A stretch of DNA of 64,000 nt. Source: Hydractinia symbiolongicarpus (Eukaryota > Cnidaria > Hydrozoa > Anthoathecata > Hydractiniidae). The stretch is from NCBI RefSeq assembly GCF_029227915.1, contig NC_079880.1, forward strand, positions 9,203,501 to 9,267,500, given 5' to 3'. The translations under genes were made by a program, and so were the position numbers. A model generated the notes under the pieces. The model made no database searches. It was not told where the DNA came from and was given only the letters and a program-made list of their open reading frames with translations. Shown one piece after another: positions 11,701 to 24,832 of the stretch (position 1 is its first letter; every line of letters begins with the position of its first letter).

Positions 11701-14700
11701 ACTACTAACCCATCCTTAAAATGTGTTGATTTCAGTTTTTGCCAGAAAACTGACTATGGTTTCGCTTGCATTTGTCCACCGCACCTACAAGGTAAACAAT
11801 GTGAAACAGCTGGTGGTTGTAGAAATACGACATGCAAGAATAGTGCAAATTGTACTGGAGATAAAGACTATAAGTGCAATTGTGCTGCTGGGTTTACTGG
11901 AAAATTTTGCGAGTTTGATATCAATGAATGCATTTCATCTCCGTGTTTTAATAACGGGTCCTGTGCAGAGGATGGCCTTCAGTCTAGTAGATGTTATTGT
12001 CCTGCTGGTATAATGGGAGCTAATTGCCAATATAAGATGAACACCAGTACTACATTGTCAACTTTATTATCCAAAGCATCTACAGAGATGTCGACAATAT
12101 ACTCTTCACCAACTTTCAAAACAGTTACATTTAATTCAAATTCAAACACTGTACTCACACCAACTCGTTATTCTAAACAATACAGTAGTACACCATTTTC
12201 ATCACATTTAGTAATATCGAATGTTTTGTCTCAACCTACAAGCAAGCTTGCATATACAACAGTAAAGAATTATACTATTTCTCCCAGTGCAACCAAATTT
12301 TATTACAGTACGTTGACCACTTATCCTGATTCAATTAGTAGTTCTACTAAATATGGCTTAGATACAGCGTCAGTTGTTTCAAAAAAATTGCTTGCAACGT
12401 CAAGTAAAACTGCAAGTTTATTTAAAAAATCTCATTTTACTTCCATTTCAACTGGTGCATCAACAGTTGAAGTAACAGAATATGTATCAAGCGCACAAAA
12501 AAACTTTTCCGTTGAGAAAACTATCACAGTCTTGAGTAATTCCATAACAAAGTCAATTAAAACTGTTTTATCATGTCCAATTAGGAGTACTGTGAATTTA
12601 TCCAGTAGATTGGTTATGTCAAATTTTTCTTCACAGTTTTCCAATACTAAAGATACTTCAAATCTTTTTTCACTTCAACCTTCATCAACAGTTGTGTCCA
12701 CTGCAGCAATGCCAGTGAAATCTACTTTCGCATCAACACCATCCATCAGAAGCACAACATTGATCTTCAATAGTACAAGTCAAACCAGCACCAAGGTTAA
12801 TACTCACTCAACATTAAATATACAAGAATCTTTTACACTAAATACCAGTTTAACTACATCACAGTCGCCGAGAGCTACTGCCAGCTATTTTTCAAATGTT
12901 AGCACAATATCAAATTTTGTTATATCAACTTTTCCACGCACAACGACGGTGTTGTTATCAACTAATCATCAAATAGTGTCATCTTATACCAATCGCATAT
13001 TAGAAACTAGACTTTCGTCAATTGCTTATGTAACTACCTCAAGAAGTTATCATACAACGATTGCTTACAATAGCACTACAACTCCAACGACTTTGCCTAC
13101 TGTTGTAACAACCTCGCAAAGACCATTTTTAAACCTAACATGCAGTGACCAACCTTGTAATGGTTTTCTTTGTGTTAATGAAACAGATAATGGACTTCCA
13201 TTTCGTTGCATTTGTCCTTTTCCAGCTGTTGGACCAAGATGTGTATTAGGTAACATTTTTTTTTGCCATCTGTTATTTTAATGTGGCTCTATTGAAAGCA
13301 TGTGCACATCTGCTAGTGTGTTACAGCATTATATCATTTTTAAAAAAATGTACTTTAAAGTGCATTCAAAGTGCATTTAAAATGTACTTTAAATGCACTT
13401 TGAATTTAGTCGCCATATTTGGTGCCATCTACTGACCATTAACCAGCTCGTGTGGTAGGCAAGCAAGTTAGAGCAATGCTATATATATCCCTGCCAGTAA
13501 TGTAACATAGTTATAGTTGGAGGGGAAGAATAGCCAGCCATTAGGATGGAAGCCCCAAGGACATTAAAACTTCCAGTTACTTACTTATAAGAATAGTATA
13601 AAATAAAATAAAACATTTTTATCAATTTATTCCATGAATATGTTCTTGAATTGTAAATTTGAATTTCCACAAGATTCAAGAAATAGTAAAGTTTGTTATG
13701 TAGGTAGTTATAACTAAATTGCACGCTGAAAAACAACTGTGATTAAAAATCAGCCCTCTGAATCAGCAAAAATCTTCGTTAAGGTCAGCTTCGACCACAA
13801 CACAAAAATCATGACAGCAGAATTTTGCTGCTGTGAAAAATTTTAACAGCAGCGAAGTAAATATATCTTATAAGAGTGTCAATTTACTTTAATGACAGGG
13901 CTTCCTTAGAATCAAAAACTCCATTATAATCTTATATTATTTGTAAAACAAGTCCCTTGTCTAGCTAATTTAGACAAAGAAAACAAAAACGAAACAACAG
14001 AGCTACTTGTACGTTTACATGTTTTAATTTTGTTTAAATGCAGATTTCCGTGGAGCAAATTGTGAATGGCAAATTCAGACTCAAAAAGCGATGCAGCAAC
14101 TTGAAATATTGACTTTTTATACTTTTAAATATTAAAAACAAATGAGTTAGTTTAATATCTTCCCGATAAAGAGTTTTTTCTCATATAATTGCCAATGATT
14201 TTCTTCCGACAAATTTGCTGGCTAATTCACTTTGTGAAAGTCCGTCTTTAGATTGCAGTAAAAAAAATTTTAAAATATAATAAAAAGAAAGTGTTTCCTT
14301 GCTTATTGTGTCTTGTTAAATGTTTTATTTTCAGGTTCTACTTTACACTTTGCTCGATTTAATGGTCATTCATTCATTGAGCTACCAAAGATGAATTTAA
14401 ACCAAAGCTTGAACACTATATCAATGTCTTTCCAAACAGTGTCAGAGGATGGTTTATTGCTTTATATGAATCATTCACAACATAATGACTTCATAATGAT
14501 CTCTGTCGAAGATGGTTTTCTTAAGTATCAGCTTAGTACTGGTGATGAGAGTGTTATACTAAAGAGCACCACGAAGGTGAATACAGGGCATTCTGTCCTT
14601 TTGACTGCAAGGTACGGATGTATTTAGTATAATGAGACTTTATACCCAAACGCAATCCCCTGAATTTTCAAAGAAATTGAAATGTCTTTATTCTTAAAAA

Positions 14701-17700
14701 AGATGTATATGACACTCCAAGTGAAATAGGACACTGAATGATAAACAGTGTGAATGTTTAATGATTTTAAGAAATTGTTTACAATGGTGGCAAAAATTAA
14801 GCATCATGTAATGGTTACGAAAGAGTGCAAAAGTAAAATGTTAAAAAAAGCTATTCTTACATTCTTACAGTTTTCGGGTTGTTTTATTAACTTTCGTAAG
14901 AATAATAAAGACGCCACACTTTAAACTGAGACTTCTTTATCATTTTTTAAAGTTGCCTTGTTCAAAAGTAATCTCAGTATATAAACAGCTATTCTTTTTT
15001 TAGCCCAAAACTATGGTTTGGAAAGTAAATATCCATAACACTCTGTACCAAAAGTTGATATTGTTCTTAGAGATACTGACGTTAAAAACTTTTGTTTAGT
15101 TATAATAGCTTGACTGGTGTTGGAACTTTATCACTCATCGGTAAAGAGCAAATCAGTAAAACGCTCCAATCCAGTCTTCGCGACATAGACATAACTTCGA
15201 ATTGGCATGTAGGTGGAATCCGCACTGGTATTTTGTCAGTTAAAAATTTTACTGGATGTATCAGAGATTTTCAAGTAAATTCAAAACCATTCTCTTTAAC
15301 AGGTAACAGTGATTATTAGTTAGTTCTTAGAAACTCTTTCTAGGTAATGCAATTTTTGTCTATACAACTTAATTTTTCATCATAAGCTTTTTCTATCGGA
15401 TAGATCAAACATTACGAAGTTATATGCTTTAGGTTTTTTGTTTAAAAAATCTGGAAAAACCAGTGTTTTATCTTTTTTCCCCTTTTAATAATAGTCGCGC
15501 AAACAAGCTATTTATATACAAGATTTGTGACCTATTGGACGAGTGACACAAAATGTCAAATTCTAAAAGGCCCTTACAATAGTCAACACATTTTACTTTT
15601 GTTTAGCATAAAAGTTAGACGAAATAGGCAATATTCTGAAATCGTCTTTTGAAAACCTTTTCTATTTGAGAACAAATAGAAAAGGTTATATAGAACTGGA
15701 ATCTGTCTGCTAAATGATATCAAACCATATAAGGTTTTATTCTGTCTGAAAGTCAGCAGTAATAATCTTGCGTAATACTGGCAGTACGTTTAATGTTTTG
15801 CGAAGGTATTCCTGAAAAAAAAAAAAAAATACTGCAAAGCTTTTTTGTCAACCTTATTATGGTCATACTTTCTGTCTTCTTTGATTGTTTATTTTTCTTT
15901 AAAGAAAATAACACAAATAAAAAAAATAATTTCATAGTCACATAGTATAGATTTATAGTATTCTTTATAAAATATACTGATTTTCGCATTGACGTTTAGA
16001 CGCATCTCAAATCATTGATTGGCTCAGTGTTAGTGAATGTGAAATATCAGCCTGTGAGCGTGGAGCATGCCACAACAACGCCACATGTATACAAGATATT
16101 AACGATTTAAATAGCTTTGTATGTCGTTGTCAACCAGGCTACTTTGGTGATGATTGTCGTCAGGTGACTGATCACTGTGCTGGGGACCCTTGTAATGGTG
16201 GCTTGTGTGTTTGGACAGCGGATGGAAGACAATGCTTATGTCAATATGGAAGGCTTGGTTCGACGTGCCTAATAGGTTTGTCTATTTTAGATTTTTTTTT
16301 GTCTTTACCACAGGTAAATAGGGTAGGGGTGTTCAGAAATCCAAGATTTTGCTTTTGCCCTGGAATGTTCTGGAATTCTGTTAAACTTTTCCAAATGTAC
16401 AGGATTGTCATTGAAATTAAACTTTATTAAAAAAAAAACTCAGCGTTGGCTATCATCATAACATTCAATAAGAAAGGTACACTTCAAGTAAAATTATTTT
16501 CTCTGTTTTTGTGAAAGAATTCAGAGGTTTGAAAAAGCAGTGTAAAACTTTACTTGATAAAACTAACTTAACAACTTAATACTGTTCTGTAGAGGCTATA
16601 GAACAGTATTAAGAACATTCTATAGATCGTGGTAGAGTCATTAAATCTTGCTTCTTAAAATTTTTGAATTAGTGCTGTCACCACATCGAACCACGTGTGC
16701 TTAAATGCAATTTAGGTTTTTTAACACATTCGTTGTAAACAAATCTCTTACAAAAATGACAGTGTCAAGATATTTGTTTTTTCATAGATACCATCATATC
16801 TGTTCCACAGTACTCCGTGTTTCAGAATTACTCTTCATACACTGAATACCCGTGGTTACTTACTGGAAAGTTTGCATATGAAAGGTTTGAAATAAGACTG
16901 CAGTTTAAAGTTAGTGGTGATGTACTTCAAGACGGACTCTTGGTATATCTTGGTCAAAATGAAATCGGTATGACTTGTTTTCTGCTCACCACAGGTTTCG
17001 CACCTGGAGAATCTGTAAAACCTTGTATATTTGGTCACAATTTACAGCTGGCATGGTCTGCGCTGCCAAATCCCTTGTTGAAAAATTAAAAACGTTAGAT
17101 TTTATTGGTGTTTAAGCTGCACGTTAATTAATTGGGGTTTTTCTTGCTTATATAGTGATCATAAGATACTACCAAAATCGCATCTTATTGTTCTCCTTCA
17201 GAAATACCATACTGATTTTAACCCTATTAGCAGCGGAGAAGGTATGGGGGCATAACGTTTGTTCGGGATGATATTAGGTGCTGAAATTTTGTGACTTTTC
17301 CTAACTTTTATTAGGGATTGTAATAAAAGAAAATTTAGAAAAAAAAGTTATACTTTGCGGGAAAAGTAGTAAAATGTGCTGACATGCATGCATGAGTGTT
17401 GCAAGATGTTGCATTATTATCTAGTCCTTTAATACCACTGACGTCATCAAATTATTTTTTGCCTGGAATCTGTTTGTATTTAAACTTTCTACAAGTATGC
17501 CTGAAGAAGTATACCAAGTTTTATCACCTAGGCATAAGTAGTTCGGGATTTATAACCCGTGGGTACTTTTATTAGACTTCTGATTTTTTTTGTACATTTC
17601 CGGGGGTAAGCCATTTATGAACGGGGGGAAAAATATTTAAAATGAATATTTTTTTTTGTTATCTTCTATGCTAAATCTGTAGTCCAAAATTATTCAGTTC

Positions 17701-20700
17701 ATAAACATTTGAAAGTAATCACACGTATAAGATAAAATGAGGACCGGATGTGTAATTTACAGACCAGAATATATAATTTACGAACCAAAATTAATATTTT
17801 ACGGACCGGATTACCCTTTGTCTTTGATGACGTCACTAAATGTGGTAATGACGTCATAACACTCAAATTAAAAGTCAATCTTATTCCTATTGTGAATAAT
17901 TCTTTATTTTGGGAAATATACTTTTAAAAAAAAGAAGAAATCGATGTTTTGAATTGGAAAAAAACATTTTTTATTGTGATCAAAGTTTATTTTCTCATAA
18001 CATATATCTAACAATTAGACTTTTTTCATAATTATAATATTTTTGTTATATATTTTACATACTTGTCTACTTTCAAAACTTAGCATACTCTAAACTACGA
18101 CATTTTTCATTAATACCGATAAAAAATCAGCTACCCTTTGTCTTTGATGACGTCACAACATGTGGCAATGACGTCATTACACCCAAATTAAAAGTCAATT
18201 GTATTCCTATTGTGTTGAATTATAAGTGTGCCAAGTTTTATAGCAAAATGATTTGTAGTTCATGAGTAATTTATAAAAATGTGGCCGCGGGCACTTTATG
18301 CCCCCCTAGTGCTACAGCAGACCTAAAAAGCCCGGGTATAATAGGGTTAATGAGGGGTAAAAAAAATGAGGGGTAAGAAATTTAAAGGGAGACAGTCTAG
18401 TGTTTTAAATAAACTCCGGGATTTGTTATTTTAAAAATAGTTGATCATGGAAAATGCTCCATAACAATAAGGTAACATCGAAATTATAGACAGAATCGAA
18501 TCTATAACTTGATTTGTTCTTTATTATGTATTCCTTTCGAATTTCATTTTTTTACCGAAGCTAACGACAATTATAATTTCTTGTTTTCTGCTAGGATCGG
18601 TGGGTGACGATTTCTTTGCAGTTGGAATAATTAATAACCATATTGCCTTGATATTTAATCTTGGAAATGGTCACACTATTCTTAAAAGTAAAGAACCAAT
18701 TGAATTAAAACGCCAATGGCATTTCATTGTTGCTGGCCGGACGAGACAACATGGCTACCTGTACTTAAACTCGCTTGAGAAAGTCAAAGGGGTGACACCT
18801 GGCTTGCTGACTGGGCTTGATATATACACGTCATTGTACATAGGTGGTGTCCCTAATTACAACAGACTGCCACCCAGCCTGTATGCATATTTTAGAACAG
18901 GCTTCACTGGTACCATATATGACGTATCCATTCGTACAGGCAATTCGAGCTTTGCTCCTCTGCTGACCCTGACTGAAGATCAAGCAGCTAGTAGTGTGAT
19001 TGGAGTCCCTGTGGTTGGCGGTTTGAATGTAAACAATGATGGAGAGAATCAGTGTGTGCTCAAACCGTGTGCTAATAATGGTACATGTGTTTCTACAGGT
19101 TTGTTGTGTTATATGTTACAGTTGTGTTATGTAGTAAAGTAGAAATATTATTTGTTTTTTTGCTGTTCAAATTTCAAGAGAGATAAGAGGATTAATTTCT
19201 GTTGGCTGAAGATTTTGATAGTTGAACGTTATATTGTGTCTAATGGATTGGTCTAAAAAAAGCTGAATGAAGAAACGTTCAGACGCACAAACGCAGTGGA
19301 TATTTTTAAAAATAATACAACGTATTTATCATTTTCAGGTTAATAAAAATGTTATAAGTTTGCTAATTCCAATGTAAAACGTGTTAAAATATTACGCAAC
19401 AGCAATTAGATGCAAATGTTTCTAAACCCTATACTTCAAACATATGTGAAGGAATTCTAACTCTTTTCAAGATATTTCAAAAAATAATAATTTCACTTTT
19501 CTTATGGTCAGAGCCTTAATTTATAACAGTTTACTTCCTTTTTCTCTCTTTTATCAATAAGAGCGTTAAAGAATTATTAAGAAGTTTGAACTTCTATGTC
19601 GTCAGGTATATTTTTCTACTGCCATTTGTGAAATCTGTTATAGGCACAAGTTTTACCTGTCGATGTCAACCTCCCTATAAAGGAAATTTATGTCATGATA
19701 AAGAGTTGTCATGCATTGATTACAATCCGTGTCATCCAGGATCCACGTGTCGTGCTGATGGCTTTGATATTCAGTGTGATTGCCAGCTTGGTTGGAAAGG
19801 CGTGTTTTGTAATGAAGGTTCGTTGTTTCTTTAGTTGGCCGATTGCTGTGTGATCAGTCTGATTAAGGGCGTAACTTTTGTCGGTTTTATTGATGATTGT
19901 AGTTCGCGAAAAAATACTGGCAAATAAAATAATTTGCAAATAATTTTTGTTAGCGTACCCATAATTGGAACAGCTGGTATCCAGTGAAAATTATAAAATT
20001 ATAAAAAATTCGGTAAATTCTCATATTCCACAACGATTTGATATTTTCTTTTTGTAAAAATGTCAAAAAAAATTGCACTCTGTTAGATGCATTTCTAGTT
20101 GACCATGCTATAGAGGCGAGATGTAGTGTTTTTAAGAGGGGTTGGGTACAAGACTGTATATTACAGACTGGTTTATGGGCTTGAGTTTGATTTATTGCTT
20201 GGATGCTAAATAACATTCTCACTGTTGTATTTCTTTATTTTTAACTTATTATTTTATTGTTTGGTACGCGCAGAAGTTAACATCTCAACACCATATTTCA
20301 AAGAGAAGTCGTTTCTTGCACTTCCACCAGTCAGTGTTCGTTCCACGCTAAAGATTTCGTTAGAGTTCAAAGCAGACACTAATAATGGTTTGTTGTTTTA
20401 CGTGTCACGCAATCTGCAGTCAAGTAAAGGAGACTTTTTAGCTGTTAGTTTGTGGAAAGGGTGAGTCCTTCTACCTACTTTTTTGCATCAAAATCTACTT
20501 TCTAAGCGCAATAGAATTCAGATTCTGATTTAATTGGTGGTATGAGAGAAACTTTAAAATATTTGAAAATTGTTTTTTTTTAACTACTCCATAAAGTCAC
20601 ACTGACACTATCCTTTAACGTCATCTAAACTCCACTCGTATAATATAACTCATCCAGCACAAGCCACAGCTAAAAATATTTGATGAATCATTTATTGGTA

Positions 20701-23344
20701 AGGAGAATGAGAGACTGGTAGCCTAGTGCTAGAGCGTTGCTTCCAGTGCGGAAGGTCTTGGTTTCAAACCCTGGCCGAGTCAACGACCCTTATTGATAGC
20801 ACCAATAGGAACTGAATAGGAACTGAAGTAAATAATTTCATAATAATAATAATATTTATGTGTCAACATATACGCAAACCATTACTTTAATAAGTTTGAT
20901 GCATATGGATTTGTTATACTTCTTAAATTTGGAAATTTCTTCATTGGAGTATGGTTATAACATTGATTTTAGTAGCCTCGAATTTTCACATGATACACTA
21001 TTCTGACCGACTTTGAATGCATATTGTTTAGATATATTTACGTCAGATTCAACCTCGGTCATTTCATAGCTTCCATGCGAACTCACAAGAAGATCACTGT
21101 TGGTCGTTGGCATTTATTCTATTTTTACCGTGTCAGAAAAGACGCCATTATGAAATTGGACAACAACAGATACATAGGTGTCCGCAGTAGAGGCTCCATG
21201 AGCATGTTGGATGTCGGTTCACAGTTTTACCTAGGCGGTGTACCGTATTTATCGTCACTCAACATGGCTGCTGTGAAAAGCGTGCAAGCTCAGAGTGATT
21301 TCACTGGCTGTGTGAAATATTTAAAAGTAAGGCTTCATGAATTTTAGTCCGTACAATATAGCATGAATCGCCCCCTCTCCCCCGCCCCCTTTTTCCCCCT
21401 CCCTTCCGTTATGCTTTGAATGTGAAAAGACAAAAATCTCAAATAATTTTTGTCATCTTCTAACATGCAAACTGGAATAAAGGAACCAGATTACAGTTTC
21501 TGAACAAATGGAGCTGTTAAACAGTGATGAATCAAATCAATTTCTCTTTTCAGGTAAACAACAAAATCTATCCACTGCACACGCCTTCCACCTCGAATAT
21601 GATTGGTCGAAATATCGAGGATTGTGGATCCTCTTGCGCAATGCATCATTGTCAAAATAAAGCCAGTTGCGTTCCTACAAACGAAACTGTGTACGAATGT
21701 AAATGTGCTTTGGGAAATGTTGGAAGTAGCTGCGAGCAAGGTGAGAGAGCTTGAGAATTGGAGACGCTTAAATAACGTTAAAATCATCCGTTTTTTATTC
21801 TTTATTTGATGCATGTTTGTGTGCTACGAAAATGTATTGAAGCCTTCCGTTAAACCCGTTCAATATAGGATTTGTTTCAAGTGCAACATGCGTGTGCTTT
21901 TATAGTTATTTTTTAATTTCCCGCAGTTGCACCCTCCTTCACGGCGGCTTCGTTCACGTCGACCTCTTATTGGTTCACACGCTTTGCTGTTTTAAGGTAG
22001 GTTTAATATGATATCCTGAAAAGATTTCTTTAAGTTGTAAACAAATGATTTTGGATGTTATTTGTCCATGGTTAGTTGTAGAAAAAATAAGTAAATAAGA
22101 CCAAGGGGAAGGCTGAAATTTTACTTTTTTTTTTACCCACAAAAACATATTGAGAAATACACCTTTCAAGACAGCACTTTTCGCGGGGTTAATCGTTGCA
22201 CATAAAAATAACTATTTCAAATTGAACATGTAAAAAAAAAATATTTTTTAGTTTTTATATAAAAAGTATATAAAATATTTTAATTGCTTCTCTAGAACTT
22301 TACAAAACGTGTGTTTCGTCCAAGTAACCAGAGGCTGTTAACATCAAATGGACGCAAACTAAAAGTCGTTTAAGCATTTCTACATTCTGTATTTTAGCTC
22401 GTCATCTACAGGACATTATGATTTGTTATTTAAAACCCGTCGTGATGGTGTGATCTTCTGGCACGGTAAACTGAGAAAAGAAAAAAGCGATTTTCTAGTT
22501 GCTGGTATTGTAAATGGAAACGTACATTTGAGGTACCGCTTTTGTGTTTACGTTACTCGGTTACCGTTAATAAAACCCTTTTACTGTCTTCTTCATTTGT
22601 TCTTTTTTTTTCTTTTTTTTTTCTTTTATATTTAACTAAGTATTCTTTAGTGTATCGATGGGTGGTCAAACATCATCAGCCGTGATTGGCCAATCAGCGT
22701 TTAGTGATAATCGATTTCATCAGCTACGAATTAACAGGTATGTATTTTCCGCATGATTGACTTCGTTTAGTAAAATCATAAAAAAATTGCTTCCTGTAGA
22801 ATAAGTTAGTGAAACCACGCAACTATAAAAATAAATATATTTTTTAACAAAATTAATTTGGTGTCCGTCAACTTTCTTTCTCCTAATACGGCATCTTCAA
22901 CTGTCTTCAAACTCAAATTTTAGGGACATTTTTCTATCTTCCTAGGGTTAAAAATATTTTTCAATTTATTGTCAATGGTCACACACCCAAAATCGTGATG
23001 GTTAACACTGATAAAAGTAGCTTCAACAATGACGGGTACTTTTATCTAGGTAAGAATGACCAATGCTTTTTCACGACGTTTTTTATAGTTCATGTTATGT
23101 TGTGTATATTTTTATGTCGTGTGTCTTATTATATCCTCTGTTGTTTATATATATCGTTTTCCCGTAATCTCTGTTTTCCTTTATAGGTGGCCTACCTGGT
23201 GCAGTCAAAGAGCTCAGTATGGGTAAATATAACACAGGATTTAGAGGTTGTATTGCTAATGTGACGGTAACCGGTAATAAAGGTTATGTCAATTTTGGTT
23301 CGACAAACAACACGAGAGGTCTGGGCATTAAACCTTGTCTTTGA
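7668..23344 (+). CDS. Secreted multi-EGF, laminin-G protein (eyes shut/Crumbs-like), 16 exons
   Basis: I infer exons 7668-8790, 8909-13249, 14335-14611, 15100-15302, 16000-16275, 16788-16967, 18595-19098, 19644-19817, 20274-20460, 21032-21326, 21554-21740, 21927-21996, 22398-22532, 22651-22737, 22946-23049 and 23187-23344. All have GT/AG borders, and the total of 8,301 nt keeps one frame (about 2,766 aa). The order is a signal peptide, about 32 EGF domains, a Ser/Thr-rich stalk (about residues 1415-1780), EGF, LamG1, two EGFs, LamG2, two EGFs, LamG3, EGF, LamG4, stop. Many EGFs have the calcium-binding DINEC start. There is no C-terminal membrane helix or Crumbs-type ERLI tail, so the protein should be secreted. 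Four LamG domains alternating with EGFs resemble eyes shut (EYS/spacemaker), while the EGF/LamG grammar is also close to Crumbs. Start: three ATGs in a row, then a hydrophobic leader. Exact orthology is unproven. Confidence 0.85.
8909..13249 (+). CDS. Exon 2 of EGF/LamG gene: giant exon with about 27 EGFs and S/T stalk
   Basis: This single 4.3-kb exon codes for most of the EGF array, the Ser/Thr-rich stalk (about 12040-13130) and one further EGF. Such a long uninterrupted exon holding many EGFs that are usually encoded by separate exons suggests internal tandem duplication or intron loss. The stalk lacks cysteines and is rich in TTS and SST strings, as expected of an O-glycosylated mucin-like spacer. 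The donor is TTA G then gtaaca, phase 1, matching the next exon. Confidence 0.8.
13350..13600. repeat. SINE fragment (family 3) in intron
   Basis: The piece from about 13400 to 13590 matches 29690-29870 over its length. Both contain taatgtaacatagtta or a close variant, then a block with ccgttaggatg/ccattaggatg, then ccaaggac. The tRNA-like head seen at 29.6 kb is missing here, so this is a truncated copy. A run of tactttaaa/gtgcatt direct and inverted repeats (13350-13405) borders it. Confidence 0.6.
15651..15685. repeat. Perfect 15-bp hairpin in intron
   Basis: The arms aaccttttctatttg and caaatagaaaaggtt are exact reverse complements separated by 5 nt. The hairpin lies in the intron between the exon ending at 15302 and the one starting at 16000. 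No gene function is evident. It may be a small foldback element. Confidence 0.65.
17222..18346. mobile_element. piggyBac-like non-autonomous element (MITE) in intron
   Basis: The element begins CCCTATTA and ends TAATAGGG, and both ends abut a TTAA tetranucleotide (17218-17221 and 18347-18350). That is the target duplication of piggyBac (and of Kolobok) elements. A second inverted pair, gggggcataa on the left and ttatgcccccc on the right, lies further in. The 1,125 bp contain no transposase frame. Two direct repeats of about 85 bp (17812-17895 and 18131-18215) each carry two TGACGTCA palindromes. It sits within the intron that splits LamG2 of the host gene. Confidence 0.7.
20703..20870 (+). 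repeat. tRNA-derived SINE (family 2) in intron
   Basis: A tRNA-like head has an A-box-like ggtagcctagtgc and a B-box-like ggtttcaaaccc about 35 bp later. A short body with a duplicated ataggaactgaa follows, then an (ATA)n tail near 20850. The layout is that of a polymerase III-transcribed SINE. It is oriented with the host gene, between the exons ending at 20460 and starting at 21032. Confidence 0.65.
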
Positions 23345-24441
23345 CCCAGAGTACCTTTGATGTAATTTTTTTAATGTCGATAGGCCATGCAGCACTTTGA
23401 TGTCAGTCAGTATTCTCCGGTATTGTCTTTTCGAATAGTTCTTATAGTGGTTGTATTATATCACTGATAATTTATGCTAAAATTTCTTTTTTTATTTTGT
23501 AGAGAATTTCTTTTTTATAAGGTTTTTGTTAAATAGACGAATTCGTAGTTTCCGCAGCCATTATGGTTTCTTTTGTTTATGTTTTGTGTGGTTAAATCAC
23601 AAGCAAGTAGGACATCAATTTGACGTAAAACTCCAGAGTTTTTCAGCGTTTGACGTCTAAATAGCTCCCAGGAGAGATTTTTCCAGGTCAAAACATTAGC
23701 AGTAAATTCGCATCCAATGGAGTCTGTTCCGCTTGGCAAGATAAATCGATAGTAGCTGCTGGATTTCAGAAATCTATATTGCAGTTTTTACTTGTTTTAT
23801 ATTTTTAACTTGTATAAAAAGTGGAATTTATGTTTTACAGTTAACAAACTTTATTATTTGTAAACTTAACGATAGTGATTGTTTTCAAAACACTTTTAAC
23901 CCGCGTGTTTTTTTTTTTTTTTTTTTTTTTTTAATGTAATATATTTTTTGTGACTATCAATTTTAAATTCTAATATATTAAATTGTGCCATATAAATGTG
24001 TATTAATTTTATTTTTTACCAATTTTAGTAGAATCTATTTAAACCTCTCATCTGGAGTGTAATATTTACCCTTCTCCTCCTTTGTGCTGCGTCAGACACG
24101 CATGTTTAACAGAACAATCTGAACGTCAACATGGATGGAACCCCACGTCATGTCGCTCACATGATGTGTTGTTTTTGATTTTGGCATCAACAAGTTCGTT
24201 TATTATTTTTTGTTAATTTTTTTACTAGTGTATATAATTTACATGCAATGACAAAAAGTTAAAACAAAATTCTGTGTTTTTATTTTCTGTTTTTTGTATC
24301 AGCTTCAGGATTTTTATTGGTCGAATTTTAGTCTGAATTAAATTAAGGATTCGTTAGACATATAACTTACATAGCTTTTAGTGTATTCCATTCAGAGGGT
24401 CAGAGAAAAAATTAAGCTAATTCCCTGAATACAACACACAT
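23345..24441. other. 3' flank of the EGF/LamG gene, no gene seen
   Basis: This should hold the 3' UTR of the EGF/LamG gene. There is no single convincing canonical AATAAA. A run of about 24 T at 23909-23932 and AT-rich sequence follow. I see no coding exon. Confidence 0.4.
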
Positions 24442-24777
24442 GTGGCGCCGTAGATTAGTGGTTATAGCTCTCGTACTCTGTGCAGGAGACCGGGGTTCGA
24501 TTCCTCTTGACGGCGATTCAACATGGGCGAGTGAATGTTACCATAGCCCCGGGTTAACCCAAGCCATGTGAGGGAAATTGGGAAGATGGCACACTGTGTG
24601 GGCCGTTGGATGTTGCCGGGAGTTGTCTAGTAGAGCGCGGGCTCTAATTGGGTCTGCGTAGCTCAAAATGAGCATTAAATACTCTAGGACTCTCCATCTA
24701 CGCCATGGCCCCTCCTGGAAATAATAGACAGGGTAGATCCCTCGATATTTGTGAGGCTAGCCATGTAAAATATGCAC

Positions 24778-24832
<55 letters not shown>
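24441..24832 (+). repeat. tRNA-derived SINE (family 1), copy A, with TATC tail
   Basis: The head folds as a tRNA: an acceptor-stem-like cgccgt pairs with acggcg, the A box lies in tagattagtgg, and the B box is ggttcgattcc. A unique body of about 250 bp follows, then a (TATC)n tail of about 50 bp. It is almost identical to the copy at 38786-39138, with only a handful of substitutions. Such high identity implies recent retroposition. No clean target duplication was found. Confidence 0.8.

Noticed and set aside
14042-14100. A possible extra exon of the EGF/LamG gene (acceptor tgcag, then DFRGANCEW)
   Set aside because: It has no convincing donor before a stop, and direct splicing from 13249 to 14335 gives a clean frame into LamG1.
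24448-24515. A genuine tRNA gene at the SINE head
   Set aside because: The tRNA-like fold is followed by a SINE body and TATC tail, and the same unit recurs at 38.8 kb. It is a retroposon head, not a functional tRNA.
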